A stretch of 64,000 nucleotides of DNA from JBBTDV01 sp038042605 (GTDB lineage Bacteria; Bdellovibrionota; UBA1018), in assembly GCA_964358645.1 (NCBI GenBank), contig CAYHPW010000002.1, forward strand, positions 1 through 64,000, written 5' to 3'. Positions 25,118-34,500 of the stretch are shown here, piece after piece; position 1 is the stretch's first letter; each line of letters starts with the position of its first letter. The position numbers and the translations under genes were made by a program. The notes under the pieces were generated by a model that ran no database searches, was not told the DNA's origin, and saw nothing but the letters and a program-made list of their open reading frames with translations.

Positions 25118-26662
25118 TCACCTTTTGCAGCCCTTTGCGGCTCTTTGCGCGCGGCCCTTGCGATCGGCTTGCCTGAGTTCGGCGAATTTTTCACCGCAAG
25201 AAACATCCGTTGGGTAATCTCCATCAAGGCATGCCATGCACAAACCAACCGTTCCCCCAACTGTCTCAACCATCTCCAATGATCGCCTCAAGCCACTTAG
25301 CTCCTGATATATGACCGCATCAGCTCCAAGCACTTGCTCTATTTCTGAAAGATTTTTCCCGGATGCGATAAGTTCAGTTTGCGACGGGAAATCAATGCCG
25401 TAATAACATGGAAAACGGATCGGCGGGCAAGTCGAAACAAAATACACGTTTGAGGCCCCAGCCCGTCTCACAAGATCGATTATCTTCTTCGAAGTCGTAC
25501 CCCTTACTATCGAGTCATCGACAAGCAAAACTTTCTTGCCCTTTATCTCGGATCTGACCGGCGACAATTTGAGGTTTACGGCGTTCTGTCGCTTCTCCTG
25601 TGAATCAAGGATAAAAGTCCTTTTTATATAACGGTTCTTTATAAGAAGTTCGCGGTACGGGATCCCTAGCTCCTCCGCCAGCGCGATAGCCGCGATCCTT
25701 GAAGTCTCCGGCACCGGAACAATCATATCTATTTCAAGTTTTTTCGCTTCCACCTGTTTTCTGATAAAGCTGGCGAGATTTTTGCCGAGCTGAATGCGGC
25801 TGCCGTAGACGGGGACACCGTCTATGACTGACTCTGGTGACGCGAAGTACACCCATTCAAACATGCAGGAGCGCCTTCCCCCGCTAGTGATCACTCGTGA
25901 ATGAACCTGGCCATCCATATCTATGAACAGCACTTCGCCCGGTTGCACGTCGCGTACGGTTTCGTAGCCAAGGAACGAAAGTGCCACACTTTCCGACGCA
26001 ACCATATGCGCTTCAGAACCATGGAATTTATTGCCAGTCGCGCGTTCACCTTCCCTGCGCACGGGTCTTTTGCCCCAAATCAGCGGCCTAATGCCGCTCG
26101 GGTCACGGAAAGCGACCAGTCCCTTATTCGCCACTAGCATCACCACGCTGTAGCTTCCGTTGACTTTTTGGAATACGGATCCCACGGCTTCGCATATATG
26201 CTCGAACGATGGCCCGTCCAACCCGCATCCCTGCGCCATGGAGGCAAGTTTTTCAGCAAACAGGTTTAAAACAATTTCCGTATCTGATTGTGTCAGCAAA
26301 TGCCTGCACGAGCGAAGCCTCAGATCATCCGCAAGCTCGTTACAATTTACTATATTTCCATTGTGTATAATACCAAGGCCAAACGGATAACTAAGCATGA
26401 GCGGCTGTACATCTATGAGATCGCCTCGTCCTATGGTGCTGTATCGCGCGTGACCGATCGCGGCCGCGCCAGTCAGCATACCCATGTTTTCGCGGTTAAA
26501 AACAGACTCGACAAGGCCCAGGTTCTTTACCCTGTGAAAGCCATCCTCGTCATAAGTAAGTATCCCGGCCGCGTCCTGGCCGCGGTGCTGTAATGTAGTA
26601 AGTCCCAGAAATATTTCCTGCGCTGCCTCCGACGTGCCTATGATACCAACCACACCACACAT
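25118..26662 (-). CDS. purF: Amidophosphoribosyltransferase PurF
   Basis: A 514-residue enzyme that makes phosphoribosylamine from PRPP and glutamine, the first committed step of purine synthesis. The start is fixed by MCGVVGIIG, where Cys2 must become the N-terminal nucleophile; the frame is open for 23 codons further upstream, but those would hide it. Glutaminase residues (LQHRGQDAAGI, IGHARYST) and the PRPP loop VLLVDDSIVRGTTSKKI are clear. The C-terminus after CGEKFAELR is a basic tail. It is the first gene of the purine operon; I see no good ribosome site before the start. Confidence 0.96.
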   Translation of the reverse strand: MCGVVGIIGTSEAAQEIFLGLTTLQHRGQDAAGILTYDEDGFHRVKNLGLVESVFNRENMGMLTGAAAIGHARYSTIGRGDLIDVQPLMLSYPFGLGIIHNGNIVNCNELADDLRLRSCRHLLTQSDTEIVLNLFAEKLASMAQGCGLDGPSFEHICEAVGSVFQKVNGSYSVVMLVANKGLVAFRDPSGIRPLIWGKRPVRREGERATGNKFHGSEAHMVASESVALSFLGYETVRDVQPGEVLFIDMDGQVHSRVITSGGRRSCMFEWVYFASPESVIDGVPVYGSRIQLGKNLASFIRKQVEAKKLEIDMIVPVPETSRIAAIALAEELGIPYRELLIKNRYIKRTFILDSQEKRQNAVNLKLSPVRSEIKGKKVLLVDDSIVRGTTSKKIIDLVRRAGASNVYFVSTCPPIRFPCYYGIDFPSQTELIASGKNLSEIEQVLGADAVIYQELSGLRRSLEMVETVGGTVGLCMACLDGDYPTDVSCGEKFAELRQADRKGRAQRAAKGCKR

Positions 26663-26740
26663 AGTGCGATGAGATATATCATACGCGTAAGCGGCCTCAG
26701 AATGAAAAAAGCGCTGCGTTACATTTATCAAACTATAATA

Positions 26741-26758
26741 GCGTCATTTCGATGACGC
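26741..26758. promoter_or_regulatory. Perfect hairpin between purF and the FGKHEGK gene
   Basis: GCGTCAT-TTCG-ATGACGC is a perfect 7-bp inverted repeat with a TTCG loop on the plus strand, in the divergent spacer. TATAAT at 26734-26739 on the plus strand and TATTAT on the minus strand sit beside it, so it could be a shared operator for purF and the small gene, or a hairpin in the small gene's leader. It does not resemble a purine riboswitch. Confidence 0.4.
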
Positions 26759-26837
26759 AAATGATGGGATGTTGCAATCCAAAAAACAACCCGCTAGACT
26801 TGTCGTTGCCCATGGACATAAAACACGGAGGTTCTGG

Positions 26838-27062
26838 ATGAGTTCAAATGGCAGTCCGGTAACTGGTGTCATAGATGAGCACCTGGTAATTATTGACTTT
26901 GGAAAACATGAAGGAAAAAACGTTCAAGAAATTTTAGAAATAGACCCGGAATTCTATGGGTGGCTTGTAACAGAGCGTGAAAACGGGATTTATGCGATAC
27001 GCCGCCACCGTGACAAGACATTCCGGCTATATGTAAATCCTCTGTCTAATATGGACCACTGA
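26838..27062 (+). CDS. Small DUF3820-like protein
   Basis: A 74-residue cytoplasmic protein. IIDFGKHEGKNVQEIL and IDPEFYGWLV match the pattern FGKxKGxxxxEIxxxDPxYxxWL shared by DUF3820-type small proteins, some of which are linked to exonucleases or virulence regulation; the function is not known. An in-frame ATG at 26769 gives a longer form, but GGAGG six bases before the ATG at 26838 decides the start. It is divergent from purF and about 40 bases upstream of cydA. Confidence 0.6.
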   Translation: MSSNGSPVTGVIDEHLVIIDFGKHEGKNVQEILEIDPEFYGWLVTERENGIYAIRRHRDKTFRLYVNPLSNMDH

Positions 27063-27105
27063 TTTTGCTTGCCCGGTATAAATTAACACAAGTATAGCCA
27101 GTAAG

Positions 27106-28491
27106 ATGGCAATGAATACTATTACTAACATTCTGGCTGCACGCAGCCAAATGAGCGTTTCACTCGCGTTTCACATAGTGTTCGCTTCCATCGGCATCGC
27201 TCTTCCAGCCATGGTGGTAACGGCCGAGCTACTTTGGCTGCGTACAAAAAATCAAGGTTACTTGCGCATAGCACGAGCGTGGTCCAGGTCAATGGCGGTA
27301 TTTTTCGCGCTAGGCGCGGTCTCAGGTACGGTGCTATCGTTCGAGCTGGGGCTTCTCTTCCCCGGATTCATGAGACATGCGGGCGCAATAATCGGGATGC
27401 CGTTTTCACTGGAAGGCTTCGCATTTTTCACTGAAGCGATATTTCTGGGAATTTATCTCTACGGTTGGGAGAAACTAAAACCATGGCTTCATGTCTGCTC
27501 AGGAGCCATAGTCGCGCTAAGCGGGCTTGCATCAGCCGTATTCGTGATAATGGCGAACGCATGGATGAATGCGCCGCTCGGCTTCAGATTCGTAAACGGC
27601 GAATTCATCGATATCGATCCTATTAAAGCGATGCTCTCCCCGTTTGGCCTGCATGAGATAACACACATGCTTATCGCCGCATACATGTCCACCGCCTTCG
27701 CAGTTGCCGCCATCCATGCAATCATGCTGCGGCGGAACCCAGGCGCAACAGTCCATCGTAAAGCCATATTTATCGCGCTATGGTTTGCCGTGCCCTGTTC
27801 GCTTATTCAACCGCTCGTCGGCCATTACTCTGGTTACCAGGTTGCAAAATACCAGCCCATGAAGCTTGCGGCCATGGAAGGACAGTTCAAAACCGAGGAA
27901 GGGGCGCCCCTTCGCATAGGTGGAATCATCGATATGGATGAAGAAAAAGTTAAATACGCCATCGAGATCCCGCTAGGCCTGTCCATTCTAGCAACAAACA
28001 GCACCAAAGGTATCGTCCACGGACTGGAAGAATTCCCGCGCGTCGACTGGCCGCACCCGATAGTGCATTATTCGTTTCAGATAATGATCTTGGTTGGTGC
28101 AATACTTTTCATAGCTGCAGCGTGGATCCTCGCGGGGTCTCTCATACGCCAAGCATCCTTGCACGCATTCATCAACGACAAGCTGTCCCGTCCGGCAATG
28201 GCAAAGTTTTTTTTATACGCCCTAGTTCTTTGCGGCCCGCTTGGCTTCATCGCGATTGAAACCGGATGGATCGTGACCGAAGTGGGCCGCCAGCCATGGA
28301 TCATATACAATGTGCTGAGAACAGCGGAAACCGTAACACCGATGCCAGGCCTTGTTTTTACATTCGTGTTGCTAACACTGCTTTATATCGGTCTGGCGCT
28401 GGCAGCGACCGTCATAATCTTAAGACAACTGCAACAATTCGCCGCCATGGAAAAAGCCGCTCAAAATGGGATACAACATGGAACCGCTTAG
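27106..28491 (+). CDS. cydA: Cytochrome bd-type quinol oxidase subunit I
   Basis: A 461-residue inner-membrane subunit carrying the haems b and d and oxidising quinol with oxygen. The axial-ligand helix SVSLAFHIVFASIGIALP is near the N-terminus, another His is in GLHEITHMLIAAYM, and GWIVTEVGRQPWIIYNVL carries the conserved GRQPW. The loop between helices 6 and 7 is short (GLEEFPRVDWPHPIV), as in the cyanide-insensitive CioA group rather than E. coli-type CydA. About nine membrane segments are visible. The start could also be the ATG at 27112. The cydB gene overlaps its 3' end, so the pair is co-translated. Confidence 0.95.
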   Translation: MAMNTITNILAARSQMSVSLAFHIVFASIGIALPAMVVTAELLWLRTKNQGYLRIARAWSRSMAVFFALGAVSGTVLSFELGLLFPGFMRHAGAIIGMPFSLEGFAFFTEAIFLGIYLYGWEKLKPWLHVCSGAIVALSGLASAVFVIMANAWMNAPLGFRFVNGEFIDIDPIKAMLSPFGLHEITHMLIAAYMSTAFAVAAIHAIMLRRNPGATVHRKAIFIALWFAVPCSLIQPLVGHYSGYQVAKYQPMKLAAMEGQFKTEEGAPLRIGGIIDMDEEKVKYAIEIPLGLSILATNSTKGIVHGLEEFPRVDWPHPIVHYSFQIMILVGAILFIAAAWILAGSLIRQASLHAFINDKLSRPAMAKFFLYALVLCGPLGFIAIETGWIVTEVGRQPWIIYNVLRTAETVTPMPGLVFTFVLLTLLYIGLALAATVIILRQLQQFAAMEKAAQNGIQHGTA

Positions 28492-29482
28492 CATCACACC
28501 TGCTGAAATCATCGCCGGGGTAATACTGATATCACTCATTATTTACTCGCTTTCCGGTGGTGCTGATTTTGGCGCGGGAGTGTGGAATCTTCTTGCCGCG
28601 GGCCCGCGGGCAGAAAAACAAAATGAACTGATCGCCAAGGCAATCTCACCAATCTGGGAAGCCAACCATGTCTGGCTGATACTTGCCCTGGTACTTCTTT
28701 TTACAGGTTTTCCACAGGCATATTCTGCGGTTTCCACGGCCCTTCATATACCGCTTACGATAATGCTGCTTGGTATTGTTCTTCGCGGAGCGGCCTTTGC
28801 TTTTGGACATTACGACCCTAACCGTGATGAAAACCAGCGCTGGAGGCGCGTTTTTGAGATCTCCAGCACGATTACACCGGTGTTTCTCGGAATATGTATC
28901 GCCACTATCGCATCAGGAAATCTAAAAATGTCAGGTGACATACCGGCGGCAGGATTCTTTAAACCGTGGCTTGGCATGTTTCAATTCATGGTGGGACTTT
29001 TCACTCTTGCCGTTTTTTCGATGCTTGCGGCTGTTTATCTCACGAAGGAAACCGAGGATTCAGAGCTGCAAAATGACTACAGAGTACGTGCGATAGGTGC
29101 CGGTATAGCCGTAGCCTTGATCGGCGTAATTATACTTTCTTTGGCTCCTGATATATTAGTGCAGTCATTTAAAACACCAGTAATGATGATAACACTGGTC
29201 TCAGGGTGGCTGGCTACCCTTGGCACTTTGTTGACTCTCTGGCACCACAGTTACGGGCTCGCGCGCATATCAGCAATAATTCAGGTGACAATGATTGTCG
29301 CGGGATGGGGATTTGCCCAATATCCATGTTTAGTCGTACCAGACATAACTATCGACTCAGCGGCAGCCCCTGATCTTACGCTGAAGCTAGTGATAGCAGC
29401 GCTGGCACTCGGGGCGGTCATCCTCTTTCCGTCAATGTTCTGGCTCATGAAGATTTTTAAATTCAACCGGAGCGGTTATTAG
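28478..29482 (+). CDS. cydB: Cytochrome bd-type quinol oxidase subunit II
   Basis: A 334-residue inner-membrane partner of CydA with about eight membrane helices. The early YSLSGGADFGAGVWNLLA is typical of CydB/CioB, and ISPIWEANHVWLI is the next conserved block. I choose the ATG at 28478 with GGGAT six bases upstream; an ATG at 28466 is also in frame. It overlaps cydA by 14 bases. The small CydX-type peptide and the CydDC exporter are not in the window. A multihaem cytochrome gene follows after about 75 bases. Confidence 0.94.
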   Translation: MEPLSITPAEIIAGVILISLIIYSLSGGADFGAGVWNLLAAGPRAEKQNELIAKAISPIWEANHVWLILALVLLFTGFPQAYSAVSTALHIPLTIMLLGIVLRGAAFAFGHYDPNRDENQRWRRVFEISSTITPVFLGICIATIASGNLKMSGDIPAAGFFKPWLGMFQFMVGLFTLAVFSMLAAVYLTKETEDSELQNDYRVRAIGAGIAVALIGVIILSLAPDILVQSFKTPVMMITLVSGWLATLGTLLTLWHHSYGLARISAIIQVTMIVAGWGFAQYPCLVVPDITIDSAAAPDLTLKLVIAALALGAVILFPSMFWLMKIFKFNRSGY

Positions 29483-29556
29483 TTTCCAAACACCAAACAA
29501 CCAAACAACAATTCTGCTAAAACAAACCATATCCTTTGACGATCAGGTGTTAAGCT

Positions 29557-30573
29557 ATGAAAACTAAAAGAAGCATTTTGTTAACAGGTATAACAGTGCT
29601 GGCGATTTGTGTTGCGGCTACTTCCTGCCAAAAACAAAGGGACTCACAAAACGCATCTAATCCCGGCACTAATACGGGCTCGCTAACCGGTGGGAATGCA
29701 AAAGTCAGTTACCCGCACACCAATGAATTCAAATCGACGAATATGCACGGCCACACATTCACCTCTGATGAAAAATCATGCCGTACCTGTCACGGCCAGG
29801 ACCTGAGCGGCGGGAATGCAAAGGTAGCATGCTCAAAATGTCATGCTGACTTCCCTCACAGCAAGGAGTTCACCACCACGACTGCGCATGGTGCTTCTTA
29901 TTTAAAAAATCCCGGCGATTGCCGTACCTGTCACGGTCAAGACCTTGCTGGTGGAGATGTGAAAGTGGCGTGTTCCAAGTGCCATGCCGATTTCCCTCAC
30001 GACAAGGATTTCACCACTACAACCGCGCACGGTGCTTCTTATTTTAATAATCCGCACAATTGCAAGACATGCCATAACTTTGCTTCGGATTCAAAAGACA
30101 ACCAACAACCAGGGAAAGCATGTAACACCTGCCACAATTACCCGCACATAAACCAATGGGCCATGCCAGATAAACACGGGGCGGCTTTCTTAAAGGAAAG
30201 CAAGGCGCTACCAGACCAAGGACCCGCGGCCTCATGTCTGCACTGCCATGGCGAAAAATCCACATTCAAAGAACGCCATCCTGACCGGATATATTCATGT
30301 GGAACCTGCCATATCCTGCTTCCGCACAGTAAGACCTTCAAAGAAGGCTTAGGGGAACATGCTAAAAAAGCAAGAAGCTATGTCGGCGGATGCACGAATT
30401 GCCACAGTGACCTGAAACGGTTGATGCCAAACTATGCTCCTGATGGTGGTTGCACTGCTTGCCATGATTCTAACCAAATCCCGGTGGTAAGCTGGCAGGA
30501 TAAAGAAAGCATATCTAAATTGAAGGGTAAAACCCGTAAATTCGCATCACAGCCAGCTAAGCATAAAAAGTAA
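29557..30573 (+). CDS. Exported decahaem cytochrome c, probable lipoprotein
   Basis: A 338-residue secreted electron-transfer protein with ten CxxCH haem sites (for example CRTCHGQDL, CSKCHADFPH, CKTCH, CNTCH, CLHCH, CGTCH, CTNCH, CTACH). The signal peptide ends in AATSC, a fair lipobox. Between sites, short His-rich stretches (PHSKEF, TAHGASY) could give the second axial ligands. Three units of 47 residues are near repeats (see the repeat entry). It is probably periplasmic or outer-membrane bound and passes electrons near the bd oxidase encoded upstream; a redox partner is not identified. AGGTG lies before the ATG. Confidence 0.9.
   Translation: MKTKRSILLTGITVLAICVAATSCQKQRDSQNASNPGTNTGSLTGGNAKVSYPHTNEFKSTNMHGHTFTSDEKSCRTCHGQDLSGGNAKVACSKCHADFPHSKEFTTTTAHGASYLKNPGDCRTCHGQDLAGGDVKVACSKCHADFPHDKDFTTTTAHGASYFNNPHNCKTCHNFASDSKDNQQPGKACNTCHNYPHINQWAMPDKHGAAFLKESKALPDQGPAASCLHCHGEKSTFKERHPDRIYSCGTCHILLPHSKTFKEGLGEHAKKARSYVGGCTNCHSDLKRLMPNYAPDGGCTACHDSNQIPVVSWQDKESISKLKGKTRKFASQPAKHKK
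29780..30200 (+). repeat. 47-codon internal repeats in the decahaem cytochrome gene
   Basis: Copies begin at 29780, 29921 and 30062, a spacing of 141 bases. The first two share CRTCHGQDL, VACSKCHADFPH and FTTTTAHGASY almost unchanged in protein and DNA; the third is diverged (CKTCHNF). The pattern points to fairly recent tandem duplication adding haems two at a time. The end of the third unit is approximate. Confidence 0.75.
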
Positions 30574-30595
30574 GCACAAGAAGCAAGCGCTTAAA

Positions 30596-30910
30596 TCACT
30601 GAGCCAGCCCGTTGCGGCCATGACAGCCGTTACAGCCCTGTATGCCGGAACTTTCAACAACAGCGCCGGCTATGTCAAACAATGAGGAATTGATCTTATT
30701 TTCCTGGTGTATGTTTGATTTGATATGGCAGAAAAAACAATCACTCTTCTTCCACCCGTGTTGGTGACTAGACTCGGTCAGGATGAGATCGGCATCTGAC
30801 TTCAGATTGTCATAGCTCTCCACCTGCTTGCTAGGAGCACAACCAGCCCCACTCAATATAAAAAATGTAATTAAACAAACAAACAAAACAGATAATGCCG
30901 ATCTCACCAT
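30596..30910 (-). CDS. Small dihaem cytochrome lipoprotein
   Basis: A 104-residue protein. The signal peptide ends with the lipobox LSGAGC near residue 24. Two haem sites are visible: CFFCH near residue 58 and CNGCH near residue 93. Additional His residues (SSHQHGW, NIHQEN) may be axial ligands. It is convergent with the decahaem gene and eight bases downstream of the five-haem gene, so it is in one operon with that gene. Its role is probably electron transfer in the periplasm. Confidence 0.75.
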   Translation of the reverse strand: MVRSALSVLFVCLITFFILSGAGCAPSKQVESYDNLKSDADLILTESSHQHGWKKSDCFFCHIKSNIHQENKINSSLFDIAGAVVESSGIQGCNGCHGRNGLAQ

Positions 30911-30918
30911 GTATTCAC

Positions 30919-31431
30919 CTATGGCCTGTAAACGCTAGGAACACCGGACACGGAATTCTTTGCGTGGCAGGACCAGCAGATTTTCGAATCAGGGTAATTG
31001 TTATCCAACGAGCTTGTGCTCTTAAGTATGTTGGTATGACAGGAGGCACAGACTTCTTGTTTTGAAATCCCGCCATGTTCCTTGCCATGTTTGTCGTGAT
31101 TAACTTTAAGCTCACGCCACCCGACCTTCGGGTCATCCTTGGTCCTCACGATTTCAAAGGTCTTGCTAGTGTGACACTTGAAGCAACTCTGTGAATCTTG
31201 TTGCGCAGAGACTTCCTCATGGCAGCTGCCGCAAACTTGCATGTCTGGAAGAACCCTGTCAGTGCCTTGAGTGGCATGACATGTATCACAATCGACTTCC
31301 ATCTCGGTCACGTGTTTGGAATGATCAAAAACAATTGTCGGCACTACTGGTTTCTGAGGCGCGAAGCCGCAAAAAAATGCCATTGTCAAAACCGCTACAA
31401 AAAACCTTCCTGCAATCTTTAAAATATTCAT
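30919..31431 (-). CDS. Five-haem cytochrome c (c7/c3-like)
   Basis: A 170-residue exported protein with a signal peptide (residues 1-24) and five CxxCH motifs: CDTCH, CGSCH, CFKCH, CASCH, CWSCH. IVFDHSKHVTEMEVDCDTCH and LKVNHDKHGKEHGG give the His ligands ahead of haem sites, as in cytochrome c7 and class III cytochromes. It is the first gene of a two-gene operon with the dihaem lipoprotein. It probably carries electrons in the periplasm of an anaerobic or microaerobic respiratory chain. Confidence 0.88.
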   Translation of the reverse strand: MNILKIAGRFFVAVLTMAFFCGFAPQKPVVPTIVFDHSKHVTEMEVDCDTCHATQGTDRVLPDMQVCGSCHEEVSAQQDSQSCFKCHTSKTFEIVRTKDDPKVGWRELKVNHDKHGKEHGGISKQEVCASCHTNILKSTSSLDNNYPDSKICWSCHAKNSVSGVPSVYRP

Positions 31432-31545
31432 AGGCCACCCCTTGTATTTACAACATTGACAGTTAAGTTAATAAACCAAGCAACTTATAAAAGTTCTACT
31501 CTATGTCATTGTTCAAAACAAGGTTATCATTGCCAATACCTGCGC

Positions 31546-34500
31546 CTACCACACCGCCACATCAGCTGGTGGCATCTCACCCGCCACATCACCTATCCAT
31601 GCAGTGTTACCATAGCCAAGTCTGCCATCATCTCCATTACCCCAGCATCTCACCGAACCAGCAGCAAGCATGGCACATGTATGATAGTGACCCGTAGTCA
31701 CAGATGAAACTATACCTCCGACCGACACCGCAGCCACAGTGCTTGGTGCTTCATCATCACCGATATTATTAGTATTACCATAACCAAGCTGACCTGAAGC
31801 ACCACGTCCCCAGCAACGAACAGCGCCATCTGACATCAAAGCACAAGCGTGATCCTCGCCAGCGGCAAGCTGGAGCGCGCTTCCACCAATGCTTAAAACA
31901 GACTTGGTCGACGGAAGTTCAGTATCACCGATGTTATTAGTAGTATCACCATAACCAAGACGGCCATAGCCACCGGCACCCCAACAACGGACGTCTCCGG
32001 AGGACAACAAGACACAACTGCTATACACATTAGCAACAACCTGTACTGCGCTTCCGCCAATGCTTACATTACCAGCTATGGACGGGTCTTCATTATCGCC
32101 GATATCATTCTCATTAGAATAACCAAGGCGTCCCTCAAATCCATAACCCCAGCAACGGACAGCGCCGTTAGATAATAGCGCGCATGTGTGGTAATCACCG
32201 GTGGATATTTGCACAACATCTCCACCTACATTTACATAATTTAAAATAGACGATGGATATTCCGTATCACCGATAGTAACGGTGTCAGCATAACCAAGCC
32301 TTCCATTACTACCACCGCCCCAGCAGCGCACCTTACCACTAGCAAGCACCGCGCATGTGTGAAATCCACTCGCACTTATCTGGGCAACGTCATCACCTAC
32401 GCTCACATAACCAACCGATGTTGGGGTTTCGTCGTCGCCTACATGGTTAATGTTGCCATAACCCAATTGGCCGTAAGTCCCCTGACCCCAGCAAAGTACT
32501 TTACGGTTCGCGAGCAATGCACAACTATGGTTAAGCCCAATAGACAGCTGAATCGCAGGAATATCCCCTATACTGACATAACCGGCTGAAGCGGGAGTTT
32601 CATTATCTCCGATAGCCACTGCTGTTGCTGTATTAGCGTATCCCAGTTGTCCGAAATCATTCTTACCCCAACAGCGCACCTTCCCTTCCGTAGATAAAGA
32701 GCATGTGTGTAAACCACCAGCCACCACTTCTTTGGCGCCGGCATCACCACCTATATAGACATCACCAGCGGAAGATGGCAGCAGCGAATCACCCACACTG
32801 CTTGTATTCGCATAGCCAAGCTGGCCATACGGATAATCTTTTGAACCCCAGCAACGCACCTTCCCTGAACCGAGCAGGGCGCAAGTATGCGTTTCACCAG
32901 CCGCGAGTTGGATCACTTCTCCTCCGATACTGATATTTCCAACGAACGAAGGCGTCTCGTCATCACCTGTGGTGTTTGTATTGCCATAGCCAAGTTGTCC
33001 ATTTGTTCCATCACCAAAACATTTTGCCCGACCGGTTGAAAGCAAAACGCAGGTATGTCTAACGCCAACCACTACATCTACGGCTATGACATTTTCACCA
33101 AGATTCACATCACCAGCTGAGGATGGTGCTTCACCATCTCCAATATTGTTTATATTCCCATAGCCTAGTTGTCCGTAATCATTCTTGCCCCAACAACGCA
33201 ATTTCCCGGTCGACAGCATAGCGCACGTATGATTTCCACCTGCCGCGATTTTTATAACATCACTCGTGCTGATATCCACGTCACCAGACAGCGCCTCACC
33301 GTCTCCGATATTATCGATATGCCCATACCCAAGCTGACCGACATCGTTCTTGCCCCAGCAACGAACCTTTCCGGTGGCGAGCAGGGCACATGTATGAAAA
33401 TTTCCAGCGGCAAGTTGTTTTACGTCTGTATCCAAACCCACATTGCCTTTGCTGGAAGGTAATTCACCATCACCTATCGTATCAGTATTGCCGTATCCCA
33501 GCTGGCCACTAGCACCCTCACCCCAACATTTAACCTTACCAGTGGAAGAAAGCGCGCACGTATGACGTGCTCCTGCAACAATCTGGCGGATATTCAAACC
33601 TATACTCACATCACCGGCTGATGGCGATGATGGTGCCTCATCATCACCAATGTTATTAATATTAGAATAACCTAACTGCCCATATGCACCCCACCCCCAG
33701 CACCTCACCGCTCCGGTAGCAAGCAATGCACAGGTGTGATACGCGCCCGAAGCAAGCTGCACAGCCACGCCTCCTAAATCAATATCACCTTTTGACTGTG
33801 GAGTTTCATCATCACCGACATTGGTAATGCTACTGTAACCAAGCTGGCCATAATTATTATATCCCCAGCACCTCACCTTCCCTCCCGAAAGAAGCGCGCA
33901 TGTGTGGCGATGGCCAGTCACAATTTGCTTAACTGCGCCTGACTGAGAAATAATCTGGTAGGTAACAGTGTTATCGGTGCTGGTTGAAACCGCGCTCGGA
34001 TTTCCAAGAGAATCAACCGCCGCATCGGCAACTATGGATGGGATTATCGTTCCGGCCGCATTGGCACCCGTCACTCGAATTTGATAGTTAGCTTCGCTTC
34101 CGTTCACTGTAAACGTCACACCTGTCGCGGTGCCGCCGATCGAAACATCGCTCGTGGTAAAACCCGTGACTGAACGGCTGAAAGTGACATCAAACAAAAT
34201 AGGAAATACGGTCACCGGGTCCCACTGGTCGCTTGCCTGATTCACCGTCACGGTTGGAGGCGACTTGTCTATCGTGTAAGATTGGCCAGACATATAATTG
34301 CCATTATCGGCCCCTGCCCCGCCAAGTTTATTTCCGGCCGGATTATCCGTTATCGAATCGTCATCAGATAAATCAAGCCTCAAAGTACCGCTGCCGGTGC
34401 CGGTATTAACCGTCACTGTGTATTGTGTCCCACTCAACGACACGACTGAAGCTGGCGAAGCGTTGCTGATTGTCCCGGTCTTATAAACTGAAAAATCTGC

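Noticed and set aside
26663..26837. Purine riboswitch upstream of purF
   Set aside because: I see only a simple hairpin; the conserved purine aptamer loops are not apparent, and purF is on the other strand.
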